64,000 nucleotides of DNA, from positions 138,553-202,552 of the forward strand of contig VAYN01000012.1 of assembly GCA_005885405.1 (NCBI GenBank), in the 5' to 3' direction. This document shows, one piece after another, positions 42,596 through 50,853 of the stretch. The stretch is from Actinomycetota bacterium (GTDB lineage Bacteria > Actinomycetota > Thermoleophilia > Solirubrobacterales > 70-9). The notes under the pieces are model-generated. The model made no database searches. It was not told the origin of the DNA and worked only from the letters and a program-made list of their open reading frames with translations. Position numbers and translations under genes: made by a program. Each line of letters starts with the position of its first letter. Positions within the stretch are counted from its first letter, which is position 1.

Positions 42596-43542
42596 CGCAG
42601 CGGTTGCCATGCGGGAAAGATCTCCTCGGTGCCGGGACGGTGGGCCGGAGCGCCACCGGTGGGCGCGCCGCCCGCGGTCAGCATCGCCAGCTTGAAGTGC
42701 AGCTGGCCTGGCTTGGACGTCTTCTGCGTGAAGACGATCATCCGCCCGTCCGGTGACCACGCGGGCGAGATGAACTCCTGACTGCAGCTGCGGCGGAGAA
42801 AGCGAGGGCGTCCGTCGTTGAGCCCGACCGAGAGGAGCGCGAACCGCAGATGGCGGTCACCCCCACCGCAGCGGCGCTGGCCGGTGAAGACGAGGCGGCG
42901 GCCGTCAGGAGAGAAGTCGAGTTCCTGAGCGCTGCCCTTGGTCAGCCGGCGGATCTCGCGGGTGCGGAGATTCCGCAGGCCGATGCCGCCACCGTCGCCC
43001 TCACGCGAGTAGGCGAGCCAGCGCCCGTTCGGCGAGATCACGGGGGAGCTGCCGTCAAAGACCTGGGGACGCAAGCCGCTGCCGTCGATGCGGACAGAAT
43101 CCACGGTCCAGCTCCCTTCGTCGTAGATGGTGAAGACGAGGCTCTGCCCGCCGGGGAAGAACGAAGGCTGCAGGTCGTCCTCCGCGGTATCGACGACGAC
43201 CCGCTTTTCCGTGCCGTCGCTTCTCATCAGCCAGATGTCCGCGTCTTCGCCCTCCCGCCGGACGTAGGCGATCAGGCGTCCGTCAGGCGAGAAGGCCGGC
43301 GAGGTCTCTTCCACCCCGGGGCTGGTGGTCAGCCGCCGCTGCTTCCCGGAGCGGCTCTGGATCCAGATGTCAGACGGGCTCCGCGCGGAGCTCGACCGCG
43401 CGAAGGCGATCGCGCCGTTTCGTCCGGGGAGAGAGGCCTGGGCTGCAGCGGCCAGCAGGAGGAGCGCGAGAAGGGAGGAGAGGATCAGGATGAAGGCGGT
43501 TGCAGCGGGCAGCCGCCGATCTGAATTTCGAAGTGAGTTCAT
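42592..43542 (-). CDS. Secreted TolB-like beta-propeller protein
   Basis: The 316-aa product has a signal sequence (AFILILSSLLALLLLAAAAQA) and PD40/WD40-like repeats with recurring SPDGRxIAYVR, FSPDGRRLVFTGQ, SPNGRWLAYSR and WSPDGRMIVFTQ. About five to six blades can be counted. It is similar to TolB propellers but there is no Tol system here, so it is probably an extracytoplasmic binding or scaffold protein. Confidence 0.8.
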   Translation of the reverse strand: MNSLRNSDRRLPAATAFILILSSLLALLLLAAAAQASLPGRNGAIAFARSSSARSPSDIWIQSRSGKQRRLTTSPGVEETSPAFSPDGRLIAYVRREGEDADIWLMRSDGTEKRVVVDTAEDDLQPSFFPGGQSLVFTIYDEGSWTVDSVRIDGSGLRPQVFDGSSPVISPNGRWLAYSREGDGGGIGLRNLRTREIRRLTKGSAQELDFSPDGRRLVFTGQRRCGGGDRHLRFALLSVGLNDGRPRFLRRSCSQEFISPAWSPDGRMIVFTQKTSKPGQLHFKLAMLTAGGAPTGGAPAHRPGTEEIFPAWQPLR

Positions 43543-43615
43543 GCCTCGAGCGTGCCTGTTCGGGGTCGCCGGTCAAAGGCCACCTCTGGCGAGAACCGAG
43601 CCGCAGATGGCCCGG

Positions 43616-45232
43616 TTAGTGCCGGAAGTGCCGGTGCTTCGTGAACACCATCGCGACGCCGGCCTGCTCGCAGGCCTCGATCACCTCGGCGTCGCGTTTG
43701 CTGCCGCCGGGCTGGATGACTGCCGTGGTGCCGGCTTGGATCGCCAGCTCGGGTCCGTCGGCGAAGGGGAAGAAGGCGTCGGAGGCTAGGGCGGAGCCTT
43801 TGAGGAGGGCGTCGGCCTCGGCGCCGCGCGCCTCGCGGCACTTCTCCACCGCGAGGCGGACGGAGTCGACGCGGCTCATCTGGCCGGCGCCGATGCCGAG
43901 GGTGGCGCCGCCCTTGGCGATGACGATCGCGTTGGAGCGGACGCGGCGGCTGACGGTCCAGGCGAAAAGCATGTCCTGCCACTGCTCGTCGCTGGGCTCG
44001 TTGCCGGTGACCGCCTCCATGATCTCCCTGGGCTCCGGGTCGCCGTCGCGGTCCTGGATCAGCAGCCCGCCCTGGACCCGCTTGACGTCGCGTTCGCTGG
44101 GGTCGGGCTGGCGGCGCTCCTCCTCGCAGAGGATCCGGATCGCCTCCTTCTGCGTCAGCACGTCGAGGGCGCCCTCCTCGTAGCCGGGTGCGCTCAGCAC
44201 CTCGACGAAGTTCTTGTGCAGCTCCTCGGCGAGCTGGCGGCCGATCGGTCGGTTCAGCGCGATGACACCGCCGTAGGCGGAGACCGGGTCGCAGGCCAGG
44301 GCCTCCAGGTAGGCGTCGAGCGCGTCGGTTCCGACCGCCACCCCGCAGGGGTTGTTGTGCTTGACGATCACGCAAGCCGGCTCCTCGAAGTCACTCGCCA
44401 GGCTGCGGGCCGAGTCGAGGTCGAGGACGTTGTTGAAGGAGAGCGCCCGCCCGTGCAGCTTCGAGGTCCGCGAGAGGATGTGGCTGCGCAGCCCCGACTC
44501 GGCGTAGAGCGCGGCCCGCTGGTGGGGGTTCTCGCCGTAGGAGAGGTCGAGCACCTTCTCGTAAGCGACCGCCAGGTGTTCGGGGAAGTCCTCGTACTCC
44601 ATCGAGAACCAGCGGCTGATCGCGGCGTCGTAGCGCGCGGTCTGGGCGAAGGCCTCGTTGGCAAGCCAGTGGCGGGTCGCAGCGGAGATCTCGCCGCCGC
44701 TCTCTTCGAGCTCGGCGCAGACCGCGTCGTAGGACTCGGGCTTGACGATCACCGCCACGCTCTCGTGGTTCTTCGCCGCGGCCCTGATCATCGTCGGCCC
44801 GCCGATGTCGATGTTCTCGATCGCGACGTCGTGCTCGACGTCGGCAGCGGCGACGGTCTGCTCAAAGGGGTAGAGGTTGACGCAGACGACGTCGATCGGC
44901 TCGATCCCCTCGCGCTCCAGCGTCGCCATGTGCTCCGGGTCGCCGCGCCGCGCCAGCAGCGCTGCGTGCAGCCGCGGGTGCAGCGTCTTCACCCGGCCGC
45001 CGAGGATCTCTTCCTGGCCGGTGAACTCGGAGACGTCGGTGACCTCGAGCCCCGCATCGCGCAGCGCCGTCGCGGTGCCGCCGGTGGAGAGGATCTCGAC
45101 CCCGAGCGCCGCCAGCCCTTTGGCGAAGTCGGCGACCCCGGTCTTGTCGGAGACCGAGATCAGGGCGCGGCGCACTCGCACCTGACCGTCGCTGAGGCTG
45201 TCGGTCTGGGTGTCGGTGGCGGGGTCAGTCAT
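43616..45232 (-). CDS. purH: Bifunctional AICAR formyltransferase / IMP cyclohydrolase
   Basis: The ATG at 45232 (MTDPATDTQTD) gives 538 aa, typical of PurH. It performs the last two steps of IMP synthesis. RALISVSDKTGVADFAKGL and ILSTGGTATALRDAG open the cyclohydrolase domain (MGS-like). LHGRALSFNNVLDLDSA, VKHNNPCGVAVG, and AFFPFADGPELAIQAG mark the formyltransferase domain. It overlaps the purN stop by 8 bp. Confidence 0.96.
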   Translation of the reverse strand: MTDPATDTQTDSLSDGQVRVRRALISVSDKTGVADFAKGLAALGVEILSTGGTATALRDAGLEVTDVSEFTGQEEILGGRVKTLHPRLHAALLARRGDPEHMATLEREGIEPIDVVCVNLYPFEQTVAAADVEHDVAIENIDIGGPTMIRAAAKNHESVAVIVKPESYDAVCAELEESGGEISAATRHWLANEAFAQTARYDAAISRWFSMEYEDFPEHLAVAYEKVLDLSYGENPHQRAALYAESGLRSHILSRTSKLHGRALSFNNVLDLDSARSLASDFEEPACVIVKHNNPCGVAVGTDALDAYLEALACDPVSAYGGVIALNRPIGRQLAEELHKNFVEVLSAPGYEEGALDVLTQKEAIRILCEEERRQPDPSERDVKRVQGGLLIQDRDGDPEPREIMEAVTGNEPSDEQWQDMLFAWTVSRRVRSNAIVIAKGGATLGIGAGQMSRVDSVRLAVEKCREARGAEADALLKGSALASDAFFPFADGPELAIQAGTTAVIQPGGSKRDAEVIEACEQAGVAMVFTKHRHFRH

Positions 45233-45842
45233 CGATCGCAACCTTTCGCGGGTCGCTGGGGTCGATCCTAACCCTGCCCTCCGCGATCATGCGGATCGCC
45301 TCCGGGTAGAGCTCGTGCTCGACGTTGTGGACGGCGGCCTCGAGCACCCCGCGTTCGCGGCCGACCGGCACCGGCACGCGCCGCTGCAGGATCACCGGGC
45401 CGGTGTCGATCCCCTCGTCGACGAAATGGACGGTGACGCCGGTCTCCTCCGCGCCCGCCTCCAGGGCCTGGCCGATCGCATCTAGGCCCGGGAAACTCGG
45501 CAGCAGGGCGGGGTGGATGTTGACGATCCGCCCCGCGAAGCGGGCGACGAACGGTTCGGTCAGCAGCTGCATGTAGCCGGCGAGGACGACGAGGCCGGGA
45601 TGGTGGGATTCGACCCAGTCGCCCATCGCCGCATCGCGGCCCATCCGGTCCGGGTAGGCGTCGGCGGGAAAGACGGCCGTGTCGACGCCGGCCCGCGCAG
45701 CCCGCTCCAGCGCGCCGGCGCCCGGCTTGTCCGAGCCGACCCCGACCACCTCCACCAGTCCCTGCCCGTGCAGCCTGTCGAGAATCGCCTGCAGGTTGGT
45801 GCCGCTGCCCGAGGCGAGAACGACGATCCGGAAGGCGCTCAC
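45225..45842 (-). CDS. purN: Phosphoribosylglycinamide formyltransferase
   Basis: The GTG at 45842 (VSAFRIVVLASGSGTN) gives 205 aa; the longer track start adds unlike sequence. GART transfers a formyl group from 10-formyl-THF in purine synthesis. The family motifs SGSGTNLQAI, VVLAGYMQLL, NIHPALLPSFPG and TVHFVDEGIDTGPVI include the catalytic Asn, His and Asp. It overlaps purH and forms one operon with it. Confidence 0.95.
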   Translation of the reverse strand: MSAFRIVVLASGSGTNLQAILDRLHGQGLVEVVGVGSDKPGAGALERAARAGVDTAVFPADAYPDRMGRDAAMGDWVESHHPGLVVLAGYMQLLTEPFVARFAGRIVNIHPALLPSFPGLDAIGQALEAGAEETGVTVHFVDEGIDTGPVILQRRVPVPVGRERGVLEAAVHNVEHELYPEAIRMIAEGRVRIDPSDPRKVAIDD

Positions 45843-45955
45843 GCGGGCATCTTCGCAGGGGCGTTTTGCGAAAGAAATATTCGGCGGTGGCGGCGCCATT
45901 TCCCTCTAGAGTTCTGGTGCGGGGCGGGCAAGCACTTCAAACGCCAGGGGGAGAA

Positions 45956-47842
45956 TTGAGTACTGCAGGCAGATCGATTTCGAGTCGCTGGCTTTTTGCC
46001 TCTCTCCTCCTGAGCCTGGCGCTCCTCTTCCCAGGAGTAGAGGCGCATGCGGCTTCCCCCGCCAACGACACCTTCGCCGCCGCGACCGGCCTCGCCGGCA
46101 CCTTCCACGACGCCAGCCCCGGTAGCACCGTCGAAGCGACCAAAGAGGAAGGCGAGCCCGATCACGCCGAAAGCCTGGCCACGCACACCGTCTGGTACTC
46201 GTGGACGCCGACCGAAAGCGGACCCGTCGGAGTAAAGGTCCGCTCCTGCCTGGGCCAAACGTTCGAACCGGTCATCGCCGTCTACACCGGCGCCGCGGTC
46301 AACGCACTCACCCCCGTCGCCGACAACGCCCCGTGGTTCAGCAGCGGCTGCATCTTCTCCGAGCCGGGGCTGGCCGAATTCGAAGCGATGGCCGGGATCA
46401 CCTACCGGATCGCGGTCGCCGGCGCCGACGAAACCTCGGGTACGTTCGAACTCGAATTCGAAGCGGCCCCCGCCAATGACGACTTTGCGAACGCCAAGAT
46501 CGTAGAAGCGCAGCTGCCGCAGACCCTCACGTCGACGAACGTAGTCTCGACGAAGGAGCCGGAAGAGCCCGATCACGCCGGCGACCCCGGCGGCCACTCG
46601 GTCTGGTTCGAATGGACGCCGACGGTGAGCGAACCGGTCGACGTCTCGACTTGCGCCCAGTTCGGCCGGATCGACGCTGTCCTTGCCGTCTACACCGGCT
46701 CTTCGCTCGGCAGCCTGACCGAGATCGCGAGCAACGACGACGGCCCGGAAGCCGTGTCGAACTTCGAATGCCTGGGCAATGACAGCGGCGTCTCCTTCGA
46801 AGCAGAAACCGGCACGACCTACCGAATCGCCGTTGACGGCGCCGGGGGGACCGTGGGCAGGTTCAACCTGCGGATCCGCGGGCGGCCCGAGAACGACGAC
46901 TTCGCGAGCCCGCAGGTCCTGCCGCCGAATGTCCAGGTCTTCACCAACAAGCTGACCAACAAAGGGGCGACGAAGGAGCCGGAAGAGCCCGATCACGCCG
47001 GCGACCCCGGCGGCCACTCGGTCTGGTTCGAATGGACTCCTCCGGCCAGCGGGCGGTACGGGATCTCGACCGAGTGCGGCGACGGCAACCTCGATTCGCT
47101 CCTCGCCGTCTACACCGGCTCGGCGGTCGGCGGCCTGACCGAAATCGCCGGCAACGACGACTCGCCCTCGGCCTGCAAGAACACCGCTAGTCAACTCGAA
47201 TTCGAAGCCACCGCCAGCACCTCTTACCGGATTGCGGTCGACGGCAAGGCGGGCAGCACCGGCAGCTTCGCGGTGAAAATCGACCCCGCCCCGGAGAACG
47301 ACGCCTTCGCCGCCGCCGATGATCTCAGTCCCGAACTCCCTACTGACAACCTGAACTGGACGAGGGGCGCCTCAAAGGAAGTAGGCGAGCCTGAACATGC
47401 CGGCGAGCCGGGCGGTCATTCGGTCTGGTACTCGTGGACCCCGCGGGCCCGACACCCTCCTCGCCGTCTACACCGGCTCCTCTCTCGGCGGGCTGACCGA
47501 AGTCGCGAGCAACGACGACTCGCCGCGCTCCTGCCGTTATTTCGGCAGCGAGGTCGCGATCGAAGCCAAAGCCGGCACCACCTACCGGATCGCCGTCGAC
47601 TCCAAGGAAGGGGCAAGGCAGGGCCACTTCATGCTCGAACTATCGGGGCCGCCCGCCAACGACGACTTCGCCGCGGCGCAGGATCTCGGGGCCTCGGTCC
47701 CCTTTGGCACGACCGCGTTCGCAACCAGCGAGCCGGAAGAGCCCGAACACGCTGGTCGGCCGGCCGACCATTCGGTTTGGTTCGAATGGACCGCCCAGAC
47801 GAGTCGGACCGTGATCGCCAAGGCATGCGGTGTTGGGGTTGA
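45956..47842 (+). CDS. Secreted PANDDFA/YTGSS-repeat protein, N-terminal part (frameshifted)
   Basis: The TTG at 45956 follows AGGGGGAGA and opens a signal peptide (LFASLLLSLALLFPGVEAHA). Repeats of about 135 residues follow, each with PANDDFAxA, EPEEPDHAGDPGGHSVWFEWTP, LLAVYTGSSLGxLTEIASNDD and TTYRIAVDG. After YSWTP near 47443 this frame becomes nonsense (RARHPPRRLHRLL), while the coherent repeat resumes in the frame of 47397..49697 at DTLLAVYTGSS. About 20-25 residues seem deleted at the shift. Real coding in this frame ends near 47444. Confidence 0.7.
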   Translation: MSTAGRSISSRWLFASLLLSLALLFPGVEAHAASPANDTFAAATGLAGTFHDASPGSTVEATKEEGEPDHAESLATHTVWYSWTPTESGPVGVKVRSCLGQTFEPVIAVYTGAAVNALTPVADNAPWFSSGCIFSEPGLAEFEAMAGITYRIAVAGADETSGTFELEFEAAPANDDFANAKIVEAQLPQTLTSTNVVSTKEPEEPDHAGDPGGHSVWFEWTPTVSEPVDVSTCAQFGRIDAVLAVYTGSSLGSLTEIASNDDGPEAVSNFECLGNDSGVSFEAETGTTYRIAVDGAGGTVGRFNLRIRGRPENDDFASPQVLPPNVQVFTNKLTNKGATKEPEEPDHAGDPGGHSVWFEWTPPASGRYGISTECGDGNLDSLLAVYTGSAVGGLTEIAGNDDSPSACKNTASQLEFEATASTSYRIAVDGKAGSTGSFAVKIDPAPENDAFAAADDLSPELPTDNLNWTRGASKEVGEPEHAGEPGGHSVWYSWTPRARHPPRRLHRLLSRRADRSREQRRLAALLPLFRQRGRDRSQSRHHLPDRRRLQGRGKAGPLHARTIGAARQRRLRRGAGSRGLGPLWHDRVRNQRAGRARTRWSAGRPFGLVRMDRPDESDRDRQGMRCWG

Positions 47843-49697
47843 AGTCGACACCCTCCTCGCCGTCTACACCGGCGCCTCGCTCGGCTCGCTGACTCCGGTC
47901 GGCTCCGCCGATGACACCGGCACCACCGCCCCCGGCGAAAAGTGTGGCCTGCCCAGCGACAGCCAGGTCGAATTCGAAGCCGAAGCCGGCACCACCTACC
48001 GGATTGCCGTCGACAGCAAGGAAGGCGAAGGCCAGTTCTACCTCGCCGTCGAAGGGGCGCGCTCGAACGACGACTTCGCCAGCCGGGAACGCCTTACCGG
48101 GCCGTTCCCGCTTTTCGCCGCTCCTCCCCTCGAGCTGACGACCAGTGAGCCGGAAGAGCCCGAACACGCGGGTCAGCCGGCCGCCCATTCGCTCTGGTAC
48201 TGGTGGAAGGCGCCGAAGAACGAGTCGGTCGCCTTCTACACCTGCACCCGCTCCGGCGACGTCGATTCGCTGCTGGCGGTCTACACGGGCTCCTCGCTCG
48301 GCGGCCTCTCCGAAGTCGCGAGCAACGACGACACGCCCACCGTCGTCAGCCACTGCCGCTCGACGGACAGCATGGTGGAGTTCAGCGCCGTCGCCGGCAC
48401 CGCCTACCAGATCGTGGTCGACAGCAAGGGAGGGAGCGACGGCCAACTGCAGATGATCGGCCAGACCGTCGCGGCCAACGACGACTTCGGCAAGGCCCAG
48501 CCGCTCGGCGGCGGATCCTCCGCCCAGGGGTTCGGCTCCAGCGGCTTTGCGACGCGGCAGGCCGAAGAGCCCGAACACGCCGGCGACCCCGGCGGCCACT
48601 CGCTCTGGTTCAAGTGGACGGCTCCGCGCAGCGGCGAATTCAGCCTCGACACCTGCGACAGCGGCTTCGACACCCTCCTCGCCGTCTACACCGGCTCCTC
48701 CCTCAGCAGCCTGACCGAAGTCGCCAGCAATGACGACGGTGGCGGCGCCTGTTCGCCCCAGAGCCGGCTCACCTTCGAAGCTGTTGCCAACACCGTGTAC
48801 CGGATTGCCGTCGACGGGGGAGGCGGCGCCCAAGGGCCGCTCTGGCTGCACCTCGACAGCCCGCCTGCGAACGACGCATTCGAAGCGGCCGAAACGATTC
48901 CCGGATCGACCGGATGGTGGCTGCCGGGCTCGACCCAGCTGGCGACGAAGCAGTCCGGGGAGCCCGAACACGAAGGCGATCCCGGCGGCCACTCCGTCTG
49001 GTACTCCTGGACTCCCGCGAAAGGCGCTGAAGTCGAAATCGACGTCTGCAGCGGCGGCTTCGATTCCCTCGTCGGCGTCTACACCGGCTCCGCCGTCGGC
49101 GCCCTCACCCCAGTGGTGACCACCGAAGGCAGCAGCCCCGACTGCGACGAAGGCCACGGCGCGGTCTTCGAAGCCCACTACGGGGTCAACTACCGGATCG
49201 CGATCGACGGCGCCGGCGGCGATGCCGGACATTTCGAAATGCACCTGCGCGGACTGGTTCCGATCCTGCACGAACTGAAGCTGGCGGCGGCGGGTGGGGG
49301 CTCGGGTGCGGTTCTCGCCAACCGGGGAGGCTTCGACTGCGAATCGACCTGCAGCCAGCGGTTCCAGGAGGGCCTGTCGGTGACGCTGGAGGCCGACCCG
49401 GCCCCGGGCTCCACCTTCACCGGCTGGTCGGGTGGGGGCTGCTCGGGCACCGGCAGCTGCCAAGTTGCCCTGACCGACGACCTCGGGGTCACCGCGCAGT
49501 TCGCCTCAACCCCCTCCGGGGGTGGCGTAGAGACCCCATCCACCGCACCCTCCGGGTCGACGATGACGCCGCCGACGACGGCACCCGCGAAAAAGCCCTT
49601 CAAGTGCAAACGCGGCTTCAAAAAGAAGCTCGTCCACGGCAAGCGCCGCTGCGTGAAGCCGAAGCACCGGCAGAGGAAACATCGCGGGCACCGCTGA
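47397..49697 (+). CDS. Secreted PANDDFA/YTGSS-repeat protein, C-terminal part (frameshifted)
   Basis: The listed start is only the track's; true coding in this frame begins near 47445 with DTLLAVYTGSSLGGLTEVASNDD and continues the ~135-residue repeats of the upstream frame (EPEEPEHAGRPADHSVWFEW; TTYRIAVDSKEG) for about five more units. After position about 580 come an InlB B-repeat-like domain (VTLEADPAPGSTFTGWSGGGC) and a Pro/Thr linker. The tail KCKRGFKKKLVHGKRRCVKPK is a Cys/Lys motif frequent in secreted proteins of this lineage. The intact protein would be about 1250 aa, cell-surface or exported. Probably a pseudogene unless the shift is an error. Confidence 0.7.
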   Translation: MPASRAVIRSGTRGPRGPDTLLAVYTGSSLGGLTEVASNDDSPRSCRYFGSEVAIEAKAGTTYRIAVDSKEGARQGHFMLELSGPPANDDFAAAQDLGASVPFGTTAFATSEPEEPEHAGRPADHSVWFEWTAQTSRTVIAKACGVGVEVDTLLAVYTGASLGSLTPVGSADDTGTTAPGEKCGLPSDSQVEFEAEAGTTYRIAVDSKEGEGQFYLAVEGARSNDDFASRERLTGPFPLFAAPPLELTTSEPEEPEHAGQPAAHSLWYWWKAPKNESVAFYTCTRSGDVDSLLAVYTGSSLGGLSEVASNDDTPTVVSHCRSTDSMVEFSAVAGTAYQIVVDSKGGSDGQLQMIGQTVAANDDFGKAQPLGGGSSAQGFGSSGFATRQAEEPEHAGDPGGHSLWFKWTAPRSGEFSLDTCDSGFDTLLAVYTGSSLSSLTEVASNDDGGGACSPQSRLTFEAVANTVYRIAVDGGGGAQGPLWLHLDSPPANDAFEAAETIPGSTGWWLPGSTQLATKQSGEPEHEGDPGGHSVWYSWTPAKGAEVEIDVCSGGFDSLVGVYTGSAVGALTPVVTTEGSSPDCDEGHGAVFEAHYGVNYRIAIDGAGGDAGHFEMHLRGLVPILHELKLAAAGGGSGAVLANRGGFDCESTCSQRFQEGLSVTLEADPAPGSTFTGWSGGGCSGTGSCQVALTDDLGVTAQFASTPSGGGVETPSTAPSGSTMTPPTTAPAKKPFKCKRGFKKKLVHGKRRCVKPKHRQRKHRGHR

Positions 49698-49703
49698 GAG
49701 GGA

Positions 49704-50852
49704 TTAGGAGAGGGCGCGGCAGAGGGCCGCCGCCTGCGCCTCCGTAATCGCCTTCGCAACCTTCTGCGACCCCTCGCCGCCGGGGACGATCTGGGCGTTG
49801 GCGACGAAGACGACCGAGCGCTCGCCGTCGGCGCTGGCGGCGATGAAGACGCGGTAGCCGGGGAAGGAGCCGGTGTGGCCGTAGACGGTGCCGCAGCCGG
49901 TGTGGTAGCGGAAGATCCCGAGCCCGGCGAAGTTCTTGCCTGGGCCGGGGGGAGAGGACGACCCCGGCCGGAAGCGACCCGTGAGCCCTTGCGTCGCCCG
50001 CAGCATCGTCGGCACGTAGGAGCGGAGGAAGTAGGAGAGGTCAAGGGAAGTGGAGACGATGCCACCGGATGCCCAGGCTCCCGCCGGATTCAGCAGTTCG
50101 CTCACGTCCTCGGGCTTCTTCCCGGGCGCGACGTCGAACCCGTGCAGGAAGGGCCGCGGAATTCGCGGGGTCACAGGCAGGCTGCTGTAGGCCATGCCCA
50201 GCGGTTCGAACACGAGTTTGGCCAGCACCTGCTGGTAGGGCACCCCGAACGCTTTCTCCTCCAGCAAGGCTGCGGCAATGTTGTCGGTATCCGAATAGTG
50301 GTACTTCGAGCCGGGGGCGAACTCGAGCGGCGCGTCGCGGACGAACCCGGTCAGCTCGGTGGGGGAGAAGTAGCGCTTAGGGTCGGCGGTCAGCTGTTCG
50401 ACGAAGGCGGGGGCTTGGATGTACTCGGCAAGGCCGCTCGTGTGCTGCAGCAGCTGCCGCAGGGTGACCGCTTCGGCGGCGGGCAGGGTTCCCGGGATCG
50501 ACGAGCCGAGGGTGGTGTTGAAGGAGAGGCCGCGGTTGAGCAGCTTCGCTGCGACGTAGGCGTTGAACGCCTTGCTGACGCTGGCGATCCGGAACCGGAG
50601 TTCGGGCCTGAGCAACAGCCCTCCCCCGGCGCTGCCAGCCCTGAAGAATTCCTTGTGGCCACGGCGCCGGATTAGCACCGAAATCCCGGGTGGCCCGCCC
50701 TTCGAGCCGACGATCGCCTCGATCTGGCGCTGCAGGTGGGAGTCGGGATCGGTCTTGAACTTGGCCGCCGCCGAGGAGGCGGGGAGAAGGCTCACCAGGG
50801 CGACGACGACCGTCGCAAAGATGAGTTGCCTGCCGCCCATGAGCGGCTTCAC
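49704..50852 (-). CDS. Secreted serine hydrolase (beta-lactamase/D-Ala-D-Ala carboxypeptidase family)
   Basis: The GTG at 50852 lies 1 nt from the purF stop; an ATG at 50840 is an alternative. The 382-aa protein has a signal peptide (LIFATVVVALVSLLPASSAAA) and class-C serine hydrolase motifs: SVSK (SxxK, in FRIASVSKAFN), YSD in KYHYSDTDN, and GHTGSFPG (HTG in place of KTG). LRQLLQHTSGLAEY is also typical. It is likely periplasmic or wall-associated, acting on peptides or esters. It may be co-transcribed with purF by position. Confidence 0.88.
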   Translation of the reverse strand: MKPLMGGRQLIFATVVVALVSLLPASSAAAKFKTDPDSHLQRQIEAIVGSKGGPPGISVLIRRRGHKEFFRAGSAGGGLLLRPELRFRIASVSKAFNAYVAAKLLNRGLSFNTTLGSSIPGTLPAAEAVTLRQLLQHTSGLAEYIQAPAFVEQLTADPKRYFSPTELTGFVRDAPLEFAPGSKYHYSDTDNIAAALLEEKAFGVPYQQVLAKLVFEPLGMAYSSLPVTPRIPRPFLHGFDVAPGKKPEDVSELLNPAGAWASGGIVSTSLDLSYFLRSYVPTMLRATQGLTGRFRPGSSSPPGPGKNFAGLGIFRYHTGCGTVYGHTGSFPGYRVFIAASADGERSVVFVANAQIVPGGEGSQKVAKAITEAQAAALCRALS

Positions 50853-50853
50853 C

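Noticed and set aside
43539-44375. 278-aa Arg-rich ORF over purH
   Set aside because: Typical high-GC shadow frame; purH in the other frame is unambiguous.
47640-49463. 607-aa minus-strand ORF antisense to the secreted repeat protein
   Set aside because: Composition (Val/Gly/Asp-rich) follows from the repeats on the other strand; no family motif or start signal.
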